Of a stretch of 64,000 bases of DNA, positions 44,710 through 53,147 are shown piece by piece. The notes under the pieces were generated by a model. That model ran no database searches, was not told where the DNA came from, and saw nothing but the letters and a program-made list of their open reading frames with translations. The stretch is taken from positions 5,890,001 to 5,954,000 of the forward strand of contig NZ_CP033019.1 of the NCBI RefSeq assembly GCF_003667705.1, read 5' to 3'. Position numbers and translations under genes: made by a program. Origin of the DNA: Janthinobacterium agaricidamnosum. GTDB taxonomy: Bacteria > Pseudomonadota > Gammaproteobacteria > Burkholderiales > Burkholderiaceae_D. How positions within the stretch are numbered: position 1 is the stretch's first letter; each line of letters begins with the position of its first letter.

Positions 44710-45365
44710 GAAAGCGGCGAAATCCGGTAAACGCAGCGCATCGCGTTCGCCAGCACGTGCTGCTCGCGCACGATGCTGGCGCTTGGCCCCACCACTTCCT
44801 GGAACAGCTGCAGTTCGGAGCGGCAAAAGCCCTGGCAGGTGCGCGCCGCGGCGCAGATGGGGCAGTGGTCTTCGATCAGCAGCCAGTCGTCGCCGTCCGC
44901 TTCCACGCGCGCCATATACCCCTCTTCATCGCGCACGGCGGCCAATTGCTGCAGCCGCGTGGGCAAGTCCGGCGCCGAACACGCCAAGGCGTACGCGCTG
45001 CGGCTTTCCTCTTCGCGCTGCGTGATCAGTTTATCCAGCCCCGCCTCGCCGAACAGCTGGCGCACGGAACCGATCAGCTTGATCGTCAGTTGCGCATGCG
45101 TGTCGGGAAAGCGCGCATTGCCCGCTTCCGTCAAGACCCAGTTCTGGCGCGGCCGTCCCGCGCCCGCCTGCGCTTCCTGGCGTCCTTCGATCAGGCCTGC
45201 CGCCACCAGCTTTTGCACTTGCTGGCGCGCCGCCTCGCCCGTCATGTCCAGGGTCTTGGCCAGGGTCGCCGTGGAGACGGGTCCCTTGGTCTTGATGAAA
45301 TACAGGATGCGCTCCGTCGTTTGCGGCGCTTCGCTATTATCCAAACGTTTACTTGTGTAATTCAT
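44706..45365 (-). CDS. Winged-helix regulator with C-terminal cysteine cluster (SufR-like)
   Basis: A 219-residue regulator. The N-terminal winged helix (TTERILYFIKTKGPVSTATL, EAARQQVQKLVAAGLIEG, AGRPRQNWVLTEAG) resembles COG2345/SufR proteins. The C-terminal half has a cysteine set C-x2-C-x5-C-x3-C in HCPICAAARTCQGFC, which could bind an iron-sulfur cluster. It is divergent from DUF2165 and upstream of the RND operon, and its end overlaps the MFS stop by 4 bp. A role as regulator of the efflux operon is possible but not shown. The start MNYTSKRL is preferred over an ATG three codons upstream. Confidence 0.83.
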   Translation of the reverse strand: MNYTSKRLDNSEAPQTTERILYFIKTKGPVSTATLAKTLDMTGEAARQQVQKLVAAGLIEGRQEAQAGAGRPRQNWVLTEAGNARFPDTHAQLTIKLIGSVRQLFGEAGLDKLITQREEESRSAYALACSAPDLPTRLQQLAAVRDEEGYMARVEADGDDWLLIEDHCPICAAARTCQGFCRSELQLFQEVVGPSASIVREQHVLANAMRCVYRISPLS

Positions 45366-45490
45366 TTCGCTCAACTATCATGGGGCCAGTTAACCAACTA
45401 ATTGCTTGCATAATAGGCCGGTAGCTCCCCGCTGTCGAGGAGTTTCCACGCCTGCATGCCGGCAAGGTACTCTTTTGACAGGATTTTCCC

Positions 45491-45973
45491 ATGCAACTGT
45501 CTCACTCCATCTGGCTGTTTCACGCCATCCTCGCTACCGGCCTGGCCTCCTGGCTCACCCTGGCCGCCATCAACAACCTGCACGCCTTCCACGGCTCCGT
45601 CTGGGCCATCGGCAACACCATGCGCATGGACCCGCTGCGCCAGGACCCGACCATCCAGACGCCGCTGCTGCGCCGCGCGCTCACCTCGTTGACCTTGCAC
45701 AGGCTCTCGCTGGGCGTGGTGCTGGCGCTGCAACTGCTGGCCGCCATCGCCGCCTGGACGGGCGTGGCGCTGTTGTTCGGCGGCGGCCTGGCTGCTGGCT
45801 TGCCCTGGCTGAACCTGGCCTTGTGCGCCATGGCCGCCTTTTTGCTGCTGATGCACCTGGGCGGCCTGTGGTTCGGCTACTGGATCGCGCAGGAAGGCTT
45901 GCAGACGACGCACCTGGTGCTGCTGCTGTGGACCATAGCCCTGTTTGTACTCTTCAACGCGCAGCGGACCTGA
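45491..45973 (+). CDS. DUF2165 small membrane protein
   Basis: A 160-residue membrane protein with four hydrophobic helices. GLASWLTLAAINNLHAFHGS in the first half and LHRLSLGVVLALQLLAAIAA with GGLWFGYWIAQEGLQTTH in the second fit DUF2165. The ATG follows AGGATTTT at a moderate distance. Its function is unknown. It sits between the cysteine-cluster regulator and the RND operon on the plus strand, so it may be the first gene of that operon. Confidence 0.86.
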   Translation: MQLSHSIWLFHAILATGLASWLTLAAINNLHAFHGSVWAIGNTMRMDPLRQDPTIQTPLLRRALTSLTLHRLSLGVVLALQLLAAIAAWTGVALLFGGGLAAGLPWLNLALCAMAAFLLLMHLGGLWFGYWIAQEGLQTTHLVLLLWTIALFVLFNAQRT

Positions 45974-46000
45974 CCAGCCTCCGCTGCGCCTCTTCTTCCC

Positions 46001-46038
46001 TTTGTACTTTTCCCTCTTTGTACTTTTCCCTTTGTACT
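46001..46038. repeat. Short tandem repeat TTTGTACTTTTCCC before the RND adaptor gene
   Basis: The unit TTTGTACTTTTCCC occurs at 46001-46014 and again at 46017-46030, with a third partial copy (TTTGTACT) at 46031-46038. It lies in the 83-bp leader before the adaptor gene, 19 bp upstream of its start; a phase-variable or regulatory effect is possible. Confidence 0.7.
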
Positions 46039-46056
46039 GCTGTAAAGGACTTCATC

Positions 46057-47157
46057 ATGAATACGAAAATCGTCGGCGCCTCCGCGCTGGCCATCGCCCT
46101 GGCCGTCGTGGGCGCCGCGCTATACCCCCGCGCCGACTCGCATGCGGCCGATGCCGCCGCTTACCCGGCCACCAAGGTGGCGCTGGTCCCTGTCGTGCTG
46201 GGCACGCAGGAACGCTTTTTTGCCGGCGTGGGCGAACTGGAAGCGGCGCGGCAAGTACAAGTGGCCGCCGAAACGGGCGGCCGGATCACGCAGATCCGCT
46301 TCGAATCGGGGCAAACCGTGACGGCCGGCGCCGTGCTGGTACAGCTCAATGACGCCCAAGAACAGGCAATGCTGCTGCGCCAGCGCGCGCAGCTGAAAAA
46401 CGCGGAAAGCAGCCATGCGCGCACGCTGCAGATGGTCAAGGAAAAGGCGGCCACGCAGGAGCAGCTCGACACTGCGCTGGCCGCGCGCGACGCGGCCCTG
46501 GGCGACGTGCGCCAGACGGAAGCGCTGATCGCGCAAAAGACCATCCGCGCCCCGTTCGCGGGGCAGCTGGGCATCCGCAAGGTGCACGCGGGCCAGTACC
46601 TGAATGCGGCCGACACGGTGGCCAGCCTGATCGACACGAAGTCGCTGCTGGTGAACTTCGCCCTAGATGAGCAGAGCAGCGCCAAGCTGGCGCCGGGCCA
46701 GGCCGTGCAAGTGCTGGTGGACGCCTATCCGGGCGACGTTTTTACAGCGAAGATCAACGCCATCGACCCGCTGATCGCCCGCTCGCGCATGGTGCAGGTA
46801 CAGGCGGCGCTCTCCAATCCGCGCGGCGCCCTGAAAGCGGGCATGTACGCGAATGTGCGCGTGGCGCGCGAGGCGGGCCAGCAGCTGACGGTGCCGGAAA
46901 CGGCCGTGACCTACAGCGCGTATGGCGACACGGTGTTTGTCGCGCAGCAGGAGGGCAAACAGCCGCTCACCGTCAAGCGCGTGGGCGTCAAACTGGGCGA
47001 GCGGGCAGGGGGCCGTGTCGCCATCCTGGACGGTTTGCGCGAAGGGCAGCGTGTGGTCGCTTCGGGCCAGCTGAAACTGGCCGACGGCATGGCCGTGCAA
47101 GCCGTGGCCAATACCCTGGACGAGGCCAAGCGCGCCGCGCCCAAGGCCGGTTCCTAA
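46057..47157 (+). CDS. RND efflux periplasmic adaptor (membrane fusion protein)
   Basis: A 366-residue periplasmic adaptor. An N-terminal helix (IVGASALAIALAVVGAAL) serves as signal or anchor. The lipoyl-like half-motif VAAETGGRITQIRFESGQTV, a coiled coil (LKNAESSHARTLQMVKEKAA), the second half IRAPFAGQLGIRKVHAGQYL, and the beta-barrel AVQVLVDAYPGDVFTAKINA are as in HlyD/AcrA-like proteins. The ATG follows AAAGGAC. It precedes the permease by 12 bp. Confidence 0.93.
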   Translation: MNTKIVGASALAIALAVVGAALYPRADSHAADAAAYPATKVALVPVVLGTQERFFAGVGELEAARQVQVAAETGGRITQIRFESGQTVTAGAVLVQLNDAQEQAMLLRQRAQLKNAESSHARTLQMVKEKAATQEQLDTALAARDAALGDVRQTEALIAQKTIRAPFAGQLGIRKVHAGQYLNAADTVASLIDTKSLLVNFALDEQSSAKLAPGQAVQVLVDAYPGDVFTAKINAIDPLIARSRMVQVQAALSNPRGALKAGMYANVRVAREAGQQLTVPETAVTYSAYGDTVFVAQQEGKQPLTVKRVGVKLGERAGGRVAILDGLREGQRVVASGQLKLADGMAVQAVANTLDEAKRAAPKAGS

Positions 47158-47169
47158 GGAGCGCACACA

Positions 47170-50100
47170 ATGAAATTTACCGATTTATTCGTGCGCCGCC
47201 CCGTGCTGGCGCTGGTGATCAGTACCCTGATTTTGATGCTGGGCGTGGTCGCCATCCTGCAGCTGCCGATCCGCCAGTATCCGATGCTCGAATCATCGAC
47301 CATCACGGTGAAAACCACGTATCCGGGCGCCTCGGCAGAACTGATGCAGGGTTTTGTCACGCAGCCGATCGCGCAAGCCGTGTCGTCGGTGGAAGGCATC
47401 GATTATCTGACCTCGTCCTCCGTGCAAGGCAGCAGCACGGTCACCGTGCGCATGGAATTGAACCGCGATTCCACCCAGGCGCTGACGGAAGTGATGGCCA
47501 AGGTCAACCAGGTGCGCTACAAGCTGCCCGAAGGCGCTTTTGACCCCGTCATCGAGCGCTCGGCCGGCGATTCCTCGGCCGTCGCCTATGTGGGCTTTGC
47601 CAGCGAGAGCGTCTCGGCGCCCGCACTGACGGACTATCTGGCGCGCGTGGTGCAGCCGATGTTCGCCACCATCGACGGCGTGGCCAAGGTCGACGTGTAC
47701 GGCGGCCAGCAGCTGGCCATGCGTTTGTGGATCGACCCGGCAAAATTAGCGGCGCGCGGCTTGACGGCAGCCGACGTGGCCGACGCCGTGCGGCGCAATA
47801 ACTACCAGGCGGCGCCGGGCAAGGTGAAAGGACAATTCGTCGTCTCCAACATCAGCGTCAACACGGATCTGACCAGCGTGGCCGAGTTCCGCGACATGGT
47901 CATCCGCAAGGGCGGCGATGAAAAAGACAGCGCATCGCTCGTGCGCCTGAAAGACGTGGGCACGGTGGAGCTGGGTGCGGCCGCGACGGAAACGAGCGGC
48001 ATCATGGATGGCGTGCCGGCCGTGTACCTGGGCCTGTCGCCCACGCCGGGCGGCAACCCGCTGGTGATCGTCGACGGCATCAAGAAACTGCTGCCCGAGA
48101 TCCAGAAAACCCTGCCGCCCGGCGTGAAAGTGGAGCTGGCGTTCGAGACGGCGCGCTTCATCCAGTCGTCCATCGAGGAGGTGGCGCACACCCTGCTCGA
48201 AGCGCTTCTCATTGTCGTCATCGTCATCTATCTGTGCATGGGTTCCCTGCGCTCCGTGCTGATTCCCGTCGTGACGATTCCGCTGTCGATGCTGGGCGCG
48301 GCGGCGCTGATGCTGGCCTTCGGCTTCAGCATCAATCTGCTCACCCTGCTGGCGATGGTGCTGGCCGTGGGCCTGGTGGTCGACGACGCCATCGTCGTGG
48401 TGGAAAACGTGCACCGGCATATCGAGGAAGGCAAGACGCCCGTGGCCGCCGCGCTGGTCGGTGCGCGCGAAGTGGCCGGCCCCGTGATCGCCATGACGAT
48501 CACGCTGGCGGCCGTGTATGCGCCCATCGGCATGATGGGGGGCCTCACGGGCGCGCTGTTCAAGGAATTCGCGCTCACTTTGGCCGGCGCCGTGGTGGTG
48601 TCGGGCGTGGTGGCATTGACCTTGTCGCCCGTGATGAGCTCATTGCTGCTGCAGCCGAAACAATCGGAAGGGCGCATGGCGCGCGCCGCCGAGCATTTCT
48701 TCGAAGGTTTGACCAGCCGCTATGCGCGCCTGCTGGACCGCTCGCTGCACCACCGCTGGCTGAGTGCCGGTTTCGCCGCGCTGGTGATGGTGAGTCTGCC
48801 GTTCCTGTACCTGCTGCCGCAGCGCGAACTGGCGCCGGCGGAAGACCAGGCCAGCGTGTTGACGGCGATCAAGGCGCCGCAGCACGCCAACCTCGATTAC
48901 GTCGAGCGCTTTTCGTACAAGCTCGATGCCATCTACAAGCATATCCCCGAAACGCACTCGCGCTGGATCATCAACGGCGGCGAAGGTCCGGCATCGAGCA
49001 TCGGCGGCATCAACCTGACGCCGTGGGCCGAACGCGCGCGCAACGCGGCCGTCATCCAGGCGGAATTGCAGCACGCCGTGGGCGACGTGGAAGGCACCAG
49101 CATCTTCGCCTTCCAGCTAGCGCCCTTGCCCGGATCGAGCGGCGGCTTGCCCGTGCAGATGGTGCTGCGCAGCGCGCAGGATTACGCCACCCTGTTCCGC
49201 ACCATGGAAGACGTCAAGCAGCGCGCGCGCGACAGCGGCCTGTTTGCCGTCGTCGACAGCGACCTCGATTACAACAACCCCGTGGTGAAAGTGCGCGTGG
49301 ACCGCTCGAAGGCGAACAGCCTGGGCATCCGCATGCAGGACATCGGCGAATCGCTGGCCGTGCTGGTGGGCGAAAATTATTTGAACCGCTTCGGCATGGA
49401 TGGCCGCGCCTATGACGTCATCGCGCAAAGCCCGCGCGAACAGCGACTCACGGCGCAAGCCCTGACGCAGCAGTACGTGCGCGCCGACGATGGCAGCCTG
49501 CTGCCCCTGTCCGCCGTCGTCTCGGTGAGCGAACAGATCGAGCCGAACATGCTGACGCAGTTCAATCAGCAAAACGCGGCCACCTTCCAGGGCGTGCCGG
49601 CGCCCGGCGTGACCCTGGGCGACGCCGTCGCCTTCCTCGATGGCGTGGCGAAAACCCTGCCGCCCGGCTTCAGCTACGACTGGCAATCAGATGCGCGCCA
49701 GTTCGCCACGGAAGGCAATGCCCTTCTGCTGGCCTTCCTGGCGGCCGTCGTCGTGATTTACCTGGTGCTGGCGGCCCAGTACGAAAGCCTGACGGACCCG
49801 CTGATTATCCTGATCACCGTGCCCCTGTCGATTTGCGGCGCCCTGATTCCGCTGGCGCTCGGCTACGCCACCGTCAACATCTACACGCAGATCGGCCTGG
49901 TGACCCTGATCGGCTTGATCAGCAAGCACGGCATCCTGATGGTGGAATTTGCCAACGAATTGCAGGTGCATGAACAGCTCGACCGCATCACGGCCATCCG
50001 CAAGGCGGCGCAGATCCGCCTGCGCCCGATCTTGATGACGACGGCCGCCATGGTGGTGGGCCTCGTGCCGCTGCTGTTCGCTTCCGGCGCGGGTGCCAAC

Positions 50101-50268
50101 AGCCGCTTCGGCCTCGGTGTCGTGATCGTCTCGGGCATGTTGATCGGCACCTTCTTCACCCTGTTCGTGCTGCCCACCGTGTACACCTTTCTGGCCCGCC
50201 GCCACACGGCCGACCATGCCACGCCGCGCGCCCGCGACCTGTCGCAGGCGCTGAAGGAATCCGTATGA
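47170..50268 (+). CDS. RND-family multidrug efflux permease
   Basis: A 1032-residue RND pump. The FTDLFVRRPVLALVISTLIL start, the QLPIRQYPMLESSTITVKT stretch, VGLVVDDAIVVVENVHRHIE with the proton-relay Asp residues in TM4, and AAQYESLTDPLIILITVPLS are typical of HAE1-type pumps. The closest style is MexB/MdtB-like, but the substrate range cannot be predicted. It follows the adaptor with AAGGAGCG as ribosome binding site and overlaps the NodT gene as ATGA. Confidence 0.95.
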   Translation: MKFTDLFVRRPVLALVISTLILMLGVVAILQLPIRQYPMLESSTITVKTTYPGASAELMQGFVTQPIAQAVSSVEGIDYLTSSSVQGSSTVTVRMELNRDSTQALTEVMAKVNQVRYKLPEGAFDPVIERSAGDSSAVAYVGFASESVSAPALTDYLARVVQPMFATIDGVAKVDVYGGQQLAMRLWIDPAKLAARGLTAADVADAVRRNNYQAAPGKVKGQFVVSNISVNTDLTSVAEFRDMVIRKGGDEKDSASLVRLKDVGTVELGAAATETSGIMDGVPAVYLGLSPTPGGNPLVIVDGIKKLLPEIQKTLPPGVKVELAFETARFIQSSIEEVAHTLLEALLIVVIVIYLCMGSLRSVLIPVVTIPLSMLGAAALMLAFGFSINLLTLLAMVLAVGLVVDDAIVVVENVHRHIEEGKTPVAAALVGAREVAGPVIAMTITLAAVYAPIGMMGGLTGALFKEFALTLAGAVVVSGVVALTLSPVMSSLLLQPKQSEGRMARAAEHFFEGLTSRYARLLDRSLHHRWLSAGFAALVMVSLPFLYLLPQRELAPAEDQASVLTAIKAPQHANLDYVERFSYKLDAIYKHIPETHSRWIINGGEGPASSIGGINLTPWAERARNAAVIQAELQHAVGDVEGTSIFAFQLAPLPGSSGGLPVQMVLRSAQDYATLFRTMEDVKQRARDSGLFAVVDSDLDYNNPVVKVRVDRSKANSLGIRMQDIGESLAVLVGENYLNRFGMDGRAYDVIAQSPREQRLTAQALTQQYVRADDGSLLPLSAVVSVSEQIEPNMLTQFNQQNAATFQGVPAPGVTLGDAVAFLDGVAKTLPPGFSYDWQSDARQFATEGNALLLAFLAAVVVIYLVLAAQYESLTDPLIILITVPLSICGALIPLALGYATVNIYTQIGLVTLIGLISKHGILMVEFANELQVHEQLDRITAIRKAAQIRLRPILMTTAAMVVGLVPLLFASGAGANSRFGLGVVIVSGMLIGTFFTLFVLPTVYTFLARRHTADHATPRARDLSQALKESV

Positions 50269-51653
50269 AAAATTACCGCTATCTTATTGCCCTTTTCCCC
50301 GTGCTGGCCGGCTGCGCCGTCAGCCCCGCCTACGTCATGCCGGGCACGCCCGCCATCACCCTGGCCAGCCCGCAGCAAGCGCAATTCGCAGCTGGCACGG
50401 GCGCCGTCAGCGAGGCCGCTTGGTGGACGTTTTTCGATGATGCACGGCTGTCGCAGCTGATCGCCAGCGCGCTCGAACACAACCTCGATATCGCCCAGGC
50501 GCAGGCCAACCTGCTGGCCGCGCGCGCCGTCTTCGACGAACGTCGGCTCGACGAACTGCCCACTGTCACGGGCCAGGCCGGCTGGCAGCGCACGGTGCAG
50601 CAAAACACGCCCGACAGCCGCACCGCCAGCGCCAGCACGCGCGTGGGATTCGACGCGCAATGGGAGATCGACCTGTTCGGCCGCCTGGCGCACATGAGCC
50701 GTTCGGCGCAGGCGCGCGCCGATGCGGCGCAGGCGGACTTGCGGCAAGTGCGGCTGACGATCGCCGCCGAGGTGGCGCGCAATTATTACGAGGCGCTGGG
50801 CTACCAGCAAAACCTGGCGCTGACGCAGGCGCAGGTGCAAAGCTGGCGCGACACGGTGGCATTGATCGACGCGCGCATCCGTGCCGGCAGCGGCTTGCCG
50901 GAAGAACGCCACAACGCACTGGCCAACCTGGCGCGCAGCGAGGCGGCATTGCCACCGTTGCAGGCGGGCCTGCGCCAGGCGCAGTACCGGCTCGATGTGC
51001 TGAGCGGGCAAGTGCCTGGCGCCATCGCGCTGGCCACCAAGCCCCAGCAACAGGCGCCGCTGGCGGGCCAGCTGCCGCTCGGCGACGTGAATCAGTTGAT
51101 CAAGCAGCGTCCCGACGTGGTGCGCGCCGAGCGCCTGCTGGCCGCGTCCAGCGAAGACGTGGGTGCCGCCACGGCCGACCTGTATCCGCGCCTGAGCCTC
51201 GGCGGCTTTCTGGGCTTCTTCGCACTGCGCGGCAGCGGCGTGTTCGACGGCGGCGCGCGCGCTTTCGAGGTGGCACCCTCCGTCAGCTATCCGGCCTTCC
51301 GCCTGGGCAGCGTCAGGGCACGCTTGCGCGGCACGCAGGCCGAGGCGCAGGGCGCCCTGGCGCGCTATGAACACACGATGTTATTGGCGCAGGAAGACGT
51401 GGAAAACGCCGTCACGCAGCTGGCGGAAAACCAGACGCGATTGGCCTCCCTGCTGGAATCGGCGCGCCACGGCAACGCGGCCCTCGGCATCGCCAGCACG
51501 CGCTATGCGGGCGGCGGTGGCAGCTATCAGGCCGTGCTGGAAAACCAGCGCGCCTTGTACGATATCCGGCGCGAAGCGCTGCTGGCGGAGACGGCGTCCT
51601 ACATCGATGCGATTGCCCTGTACAAGGCGCTGGGATGGGGGCAAACTATGTAG
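50265..51653 (+). CDS. NodT-family outer-membrane efflux lipoprotein
   Basis: A 462-residue outer-membrane factor. The N-terminus MKNYRYLIALFPVLAGCAVS has a lipobox (LAGC, Cys at residue 17). WWTFFDDARLSQLIASALEHN, FDAQWEIDLFGRL and RPDVVRAERLLAASSEDVGAATADLYP are the OprM/NodT hallmarks. Together with the adaptor and permease it completes a tripartite pump. It starts in an ATGA overlap with the permease gene. Confidence 0.94.
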   Translation: MKNYRYLIALFPVLAGCAVSPAYVMPGTPAITLASPQQAQFAAGTGAVSEAAWWTFFDDARLSQLIASALEHNLDIAQAQANLLAARAVFDERRLDELPTVTGQAGWQRTVQQNTPDSRTASASTRVGFDAQWEIDLFGRLAHMSRSAQARADAAQADLRQVRLTIAAEVARNYYEALGYQQNLALTQAQVQSWRDTVALIDARIRAGSGLPEERHNALANLARSEAALPPLQAGLRQAQYRLDVLSGQVPGAIALATKPQQQAPLAGQLPLGDVNQLIKQRPDVVRAERLLAASSEDVGAATADLYPRLSLGGFLGFFALRGSGVFDGGARAFEVAPSVSYPAFRLGSVRARLRGTQAEAQGALARYEHTMLLAQEDVENAVTQLAENQTRLASLLESARHGNAALGIASTRYAGGGGSYQAVLENQRALYDIRREALLAETASYIDAIALYKALGWGQTM

Positions 51654-51678
51654 CATTTTTCGATCAGGAGGAAATCCG

Positions 51679-52254
51679 ATGTTCACGCAAGGCAGCTGGC
51701 TCAATCCACCGGAAAACTGGTCCGCCGACGCCGCGCAGCTGCGCGTGACGACGGATGCGAACACGGATTTCTGGCGCAAGACCTCGTATGGTTTTATCCG
51801 CGACAGCGGCCACTTTTTCGGCACGGAAGTCGATGGCGATTTCACGGCGCAGCTGCACGTGGCCGCGCAGTACGCGGCGCTGTACGACCAGGCCGGCATG
51901 ATGGTGCGCATCGACGAGCAACACTGGATCAAATGCGGCGTCGAATTTTCCGACGGCCAGCTGCTGTTGAGCACCGTGCTGACGGTGGATAAATCGGATT
52001 GGGCCGTCAGCATCGCGCCCGCCATGCCGGACGGTTTCTGGCTGCGCGTGACGGTGGAAAAGGGCGTCATCCGGGTGCAGTATTCGACCGATGGCAAGCT
52101 GTGGCCGCTGCTGCGCCTGGCGCCGTTTCCCGAGGCCAGCCACTACCGCGTGGGGCCCATGTGCTGCACGCCGGAACGCGGTGGCCTGGAAGTGGTTTTT
52201 TCGCAGTTTTCCACCGGTCCTGCGCTGCAAAAAGCGTTGCATGATTTAAGCTGA
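51679..52254 (+). CDS. DUF1349 domain protein
   Basis: A 191-residue protein of the DUF1349 (concanavalin-like) family. GSWLNPPENWSADAAQLRVT, GDFTAQLHVAAQYAALYDQAG, IDEQHWIKCGVEFSDG and RLAPFPEASHYRVGPMCCTP are the conserved pieces. It lies 25 bp after the NodT gene with AGGAGGAA as ribosome binding site, so it may be the last gene of the efflux operon, but the family's role is unknown. Confidence 0.88.
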   Translation: MFTQGSWLNPPENWSADAAQLRVTTDANTDFWRKTSYGFIRDSGHFFGTEVDGDFTAQLHVAAQYAALYDQAGMMVRIDEQHWIKCGVEFSDGQLLLSTVLTVDKSDWAVSIAPAMPDGFWLRVTVEKGVIRVQYSTDGKLWPLLRLAPFPEASHYRVGPMCCTPERGGLEVVFSQFSTGPALQKALHDLS

Positions 52255-52279
52255 TTTTCCAGCATAAAATCACGGCTGT

Positions 52280-52624
52280 TTATTCGTGCTGGTTGAGCGA
52301 GCGGTGCACGTCTTTCGACTCGTTGCGCCCCGGCCTGTCATCGGCCAGCTTGCCCGCTTCGCTGTGCGGCTGCTGGGCCACGCCCTTGACGTGGTCGCGG
52401 TGTTCCGGCTGTCCCAGGCCAGGCAGGTTTTCCTGCTCCACGACATCTGGCGGGCTCTGTGGCGTAATCACATTGTTCGCCCAGTGGCCACTGGCGACAT
52501 TGCCGCTGGCGGGCTTGCCGCCGCCCTGGTTGGCATAGGCGTCGCCATCCGCTTGCGCGGCAGCGGTCTTGTCCATGCCGCTATTGCGGGCCTGGTCTGC
52601 GGGCTTCGAGGGGGTATCGTTCAT
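52280..52624 (-). CDS. Hypothetical hydrophilic 114-residue protein
   Basis: No known family recognised. The protein is entirely hydrophilic, rich in Gln, Asn, Gly, Ala and Pro, with no signal or membrane segment and probably disordered (GGGKPASGNVASGHWANN). It has a good ribosome binding site (AGGAGAAG) upstream of ATG. It is convergent with the DUF1349 gene. A stress-type role, as for other disordered proteins in the family, would be a guess. Confidence 0.55.
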   Translation of the reverse strand: MNDTPSKPADQARNSGMDKTAAAQADGDAYANQGGGKPASGNVASGHWANNVITPQSPPDVVEQENLPGLGQPEHRDHVKGVAQQPHSEAGKLADDRPGRNESKDVHRSLNQHE

Positions 52625-52736
52625 TGCGCTTCTCCTGCCAATAGTCGATAAAATCCCATCTTGAGCCGATAATTCCTACTGCGCAGCCAGCGCGCGGCTA
52701 GTCTTCCTGTAGGAAAATGCCGCGCGCGGTGCCGCT

Positions 52737-53147
52737 TTACGCGGCCGCCGGCGCCACCCACGTCTCGTGCAAATGGCGCCACAGCAGGGCGCCGCTGGCC
52801 GTTTTTTCATACACGACGGTGGACCAGCGCTCGGTGTTTTCCGCGCCGGGCAGCGACTGGAATTCGCGGTAGGACACGGTGGCGCCGGCCGCACTTTCCT
52901 GTATCAGAACGAGATCCGAAATGCGCATCTGCAAGCCCGGACGGCTGCCGCCGGCGGCGCGGAAAAACGCCGCCAGGCCAGCGCCGTCGAGCCGCATCCC
53001 GCCCGGTGACACCATCGTGAAACCGGATGAAAAACGCGCGAGCAAACCGGCGCAATGTTCGGGTGCCGTGGCTTCGCCGGCGAGCCACTCGCGGATCAGC
53101 ACATGCGTGGATAAGACGTCGTCAAAATAAAGATTTGTAGCATTCAT
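52737..53147 (-). CDS. NTF2-like fold protein
   Basis: A 136-residue protein likely of the NTF2/SnoaL-like superfamily (cone-shaped alpha+beta): FSSGFTMVSPGGMRLDGAGL, GLQMRISDLVLIQESAAG, TERWSTVVYEKTASGALLWR. It starts in an ATGA overlap with the MFS gene stop, so the two are co-transcribed. Function is unknown; such proteins can be binding proteins or small enzymes. Confidence 0.7.
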   Translation of the reverse strand: MNATNLYFDDVLSTHVLIREWLAGEATAPEHCAGLLARFSSGFTMVSPGGMRLDGAGLAAFFRAAGGSRPGLQMRISDLVLIQESAAGATVSYREFQSLPGAENTERWSTVVYEKTASGALLWRHLHETWVAPAAA

